Below are positions 6,504-7,581 of a stretch of DNA of 7,581 bases, piece after piece. Where the stretch lies: assembly GCA_012842105.1 (NCBI GenBank), contig DUTL01000307.1, positions 1 to 7,581 of the forward strand, read 5' to 3'. The position numbers were made by a program, and so were the translations under genes. The DNA comes from Candidatus Fermentithermobacillaceae bacterium. GTDB taxonomy: Bacteria; Bacillota; Sulfobacillia; Fermentithermobacillales; Fermentithermobacillaceae. Numbering within the stretch: the stretch's first letter is position 1; each line of letters starts with the position of its first letter. The notes under the pieces were generated by a model that was given only the letters and a program-made list of their open reading frames with translations, did not search any database and was not told where the DNA came from.

Positions 6504-6573
6504 GTGCAGATTATTGAAGCCGTCACTAACGCACTGACATACTATTTGAATGGTGGATAGGGCTCTCGCTGTG

Positions 6574-6662
6574 CTGGTATCTGCTACCAGGGCCTATTTC
6601 GGAGGATTAGGTTTTAGCCTGCTTGCAGGCGGGATATTGCCAGTAACGCTCAAGCGAGGCAA
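6574..6662. repeat. Row of three small stem-loops in the intergenic region
   Basis: Three hairpins follow each other: CTGGTA/TACCAG with a 5-base loop (6574-6590); GCCTGC/GCAGGC nearly back to back (6617-6630); and TTGCC/GGCAA enclosing CGC/GCG (6637-6662). None has a T run on either strand. No ORF with a credible start lies in 6475-6717. Their role is unknown; each alone could be chance. Confidence 0.4.
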
Positions 6663-6717
6663 AATACTGGGAGTCCCCTTCCGAGTTTGGGGTTTCTGAA
6701 GAGAAGTAAGTCTGCGC

Positions 6718-7206
6718 CTACGGTCGCCTTGCCTCCCGGCTCCGGGTTGCCAGGGCTTCCCGCCAGGCCGCCCGGTCCACCTTGACGCCGTCTTTCCATA
6801 TGCCGACGATTTGACGGGTGGCCCTTATATCCGATGTGGGGTCGCCGGAAACCAGAACAAGATCAGCCTTAGCCCCCGGAGCGATTGCCCCGCGGCCCTC
6901 GAGGCCGAAAGTCCGGGCAGGTACTGACGTTGCCGCCGCCAAAGCTTGAACAGGCGTGAGCCCCGCTTGCGTCAGAAGCTCCATTTCCCGGTGGAGGCTG
7001 GCACCGTACGCTGTGCCAGGATTCATTGCATCAGTGCCTGCCACAACCGGTACACCCGCGCTGTGCAGCCGTCTTACTGACTCCAATGCGTTATTGAACG
7101 ATAGGTTAGGAAAGCCTGAAAGGGGTGCCTCCAGGTTGTGCAGGTCATTGGGTGAGAGGAACGGCCTCAGCGCCTCATCCCCGCTAATGCTCCGGTCGGC
7201 CGGTTC
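6718..7206 (-). pseudogene. Amidohydrolase (COG1228/imidazolonepropionase-like), C-terminal half only, left copy
   Basis: On the minus strand this encodes the C-terminal half of a metal-dependent amidohydrolase. The visible family motifs in order are ALRPFLSPNDL, an AGVPVVAGTDAMNPGTAYGA segment whose Asp (codon 7030-7032) is the usual metal-binding Asp at the end of strand 8, LHREMELLTQAGLTPVQAL, AATSVPARTFGLEGRG, IAPGAKADLVLVSGDPTSDI and IVGIWKDGVKVDR, stop at 6718-6720. Full-length relatives are about 400-450 residues; the HxH motif and the other N-terminal metal ligands are missing. The minus frame stays open to an ATG at 7368, but its first 54 codons only read the opposite strand of the right copy and resemble nothing. 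A broken gene is therefore more likely than a 216-residue protein. The region is GC-richer than the SLH gene. Confidence 0.75.
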
Positions 7207-7581
7207 GGCGCTGAGGCCGTTCCTCTCACCCAATGACCTGCACAACCTGGAGGCACCCCTTTCAGGCTTTCCTAACCTATCGTTCAATAACGCATTGGAA
7301 TCAGTAAGAAAGCTGCACAGCGCGGGTATACCGATTCTGGCAGGCACTGATGCAATGAATCCTGGCACTGCGTATGGTGCCAGCCTTCACCGGGAACTTG
7401 AACTTCTGACGCAAGCGGGGCTCACATCTGTTCAAGCTTTGGCGGCGGCAACGTCAGTACCTGCCCGGGTTTTCGGCCTTGAGGGCCGCGGGGTAATCGC
7501 TCCGGGGGCTAAAGCTGATCTTGTTCTGGTTTCCGGCGACCCCACATCGGATATAAGGGCCACCCGTCAAATCGTCGGCAT
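6800..7581. repeat. Large imperfect inverted repeat (palindrome), arms at least 375 bp
   Basis: The left arm 6800-7174 and right arm 7207-7581 are reverse complements with 19 mismatches and no indels (about 95% identity), around a 32-base spacer (7175-7206). The centre of symmetry lies between 7190 and 7191. The right arm reaches the window edge, so the repeat may be longer; the left flank available for further pairing is 6718-6799 and beyond. Each arm carries the same amidohydrolase segment reading outward from the centre. Confidence 0.97.
7187..7581 (+). pseudogene. Amidohydrolase C-terminal half, right copy, runs off the window
   Basis: On the plus strand this is the same amidohydrolase segment as the left copy. 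It reads from ALRPFLSPNDL through AGTDAMNPGTAYGA, LHRELELLTQAGLTSVQAL, AATSVPARVFGLEGRG and SGDPTSDI to RQIVGI at the window end, with no stop or frameshift. The metal-binding Asp codon is 7349-7351. The first in-frame ATG is at 7187 in the spacer, but no ribosome site precedes it, and the N-terminal half of the enzyme (HxH metal site) is absent. It differs from the left copy at 8 residues, nearly all conservative. If the gene continues beyond the window it would end like the left copy. A working short protein is unlikely but cannot be excluded. Confidence 0.7.

Noticed and set aside
6475..6537. Mini-ORF of 20 codons whose ATG follows the acetyltransferase stop directly
   Set aside because: Very short, no ribosome site of its own and no recognisable features; likely chance.
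6670..6702. Possible terminator for the minus-strand amidohydrolase (CCCC/GGGG pairing)
   Set aside because: Only four G-C pairs with a 10-base loop and no T run directly after the stem on the minus strand.
6718..7581. Palindrome as an invertible promoter, transposon end or phage attachment site
   Set aside because: The arms are coding sequence of a metabolic enzyme, with no recombinase, transposase or target duplication in the window.

Overview
The window looks like part of a chromosome or metagenomic contig from an anaerobic, Clostridia-type member of the Bacillota. This is inferred from a very large secreted surface protein built of cadherin-like, PEGA, PQQ-type propeller and DUF4430 modules and anchored by three S-layer homology (SLH) domains, and from purine-rich ribosome binding sites. 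No 16S rRNA, tRNA, CRISPR array, transposase or recognisable defence gene is present, so the taxonomic call is only moderate.

Layout: (1) Bases 1-5415 (+) are a single open frame of about 1,804 codons. It is already open at base 1, where a signal peptide is visible, so only the initiator codon appears to be missing. Its domain order is signal peptide, acidic linker, two cadherin-like domains plus PEGA, an approximately eight-bladed propeller, two more cadherin-like domains plus PEGA, DUF4430, an Ig-like domain, a pre-SLH domain and three SLH repeats. Two long perfect inverted repeats (15 and 13 bp arms) lie inside its 3' coding region. (2) A strong intrinsic terminator at 5517-5548 closes this unit. 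(3) Bases 5549-5805 are an intergenic leader. It holds a possible 35-residue leader ORF whose stop overlaps the GTG start of the next gene. (4) Bases 5806-6474 (+) encode a GNAT-family N-acetyltransferase with an unusual insertion and tail. (5) Bases 6475-6717 are non-coding, with a row of small stem-loops. (6) Bases 6718-7581 form a large imperfect palindrome. Two 95%-identical but non-identical copies of the C-terminal half of a COG1228-type amidohydrolase face away from each other across a 32-base spacer, and both lack the N-terminal metal-binding half.

The three units do not form an obvious pathway. The surface protein is probably transcribed alone, the acetyltransferase has its own leader, and the palindromic amidohydrolase region is GC-richer and structurally abnormal. 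The strongest leads are the palindrome (rearrangement, gene conversion or assembly join), the two intragenic hairpins in the SLH gene and the overlapping leader ORF. I see no convincing novel multi-gene system.
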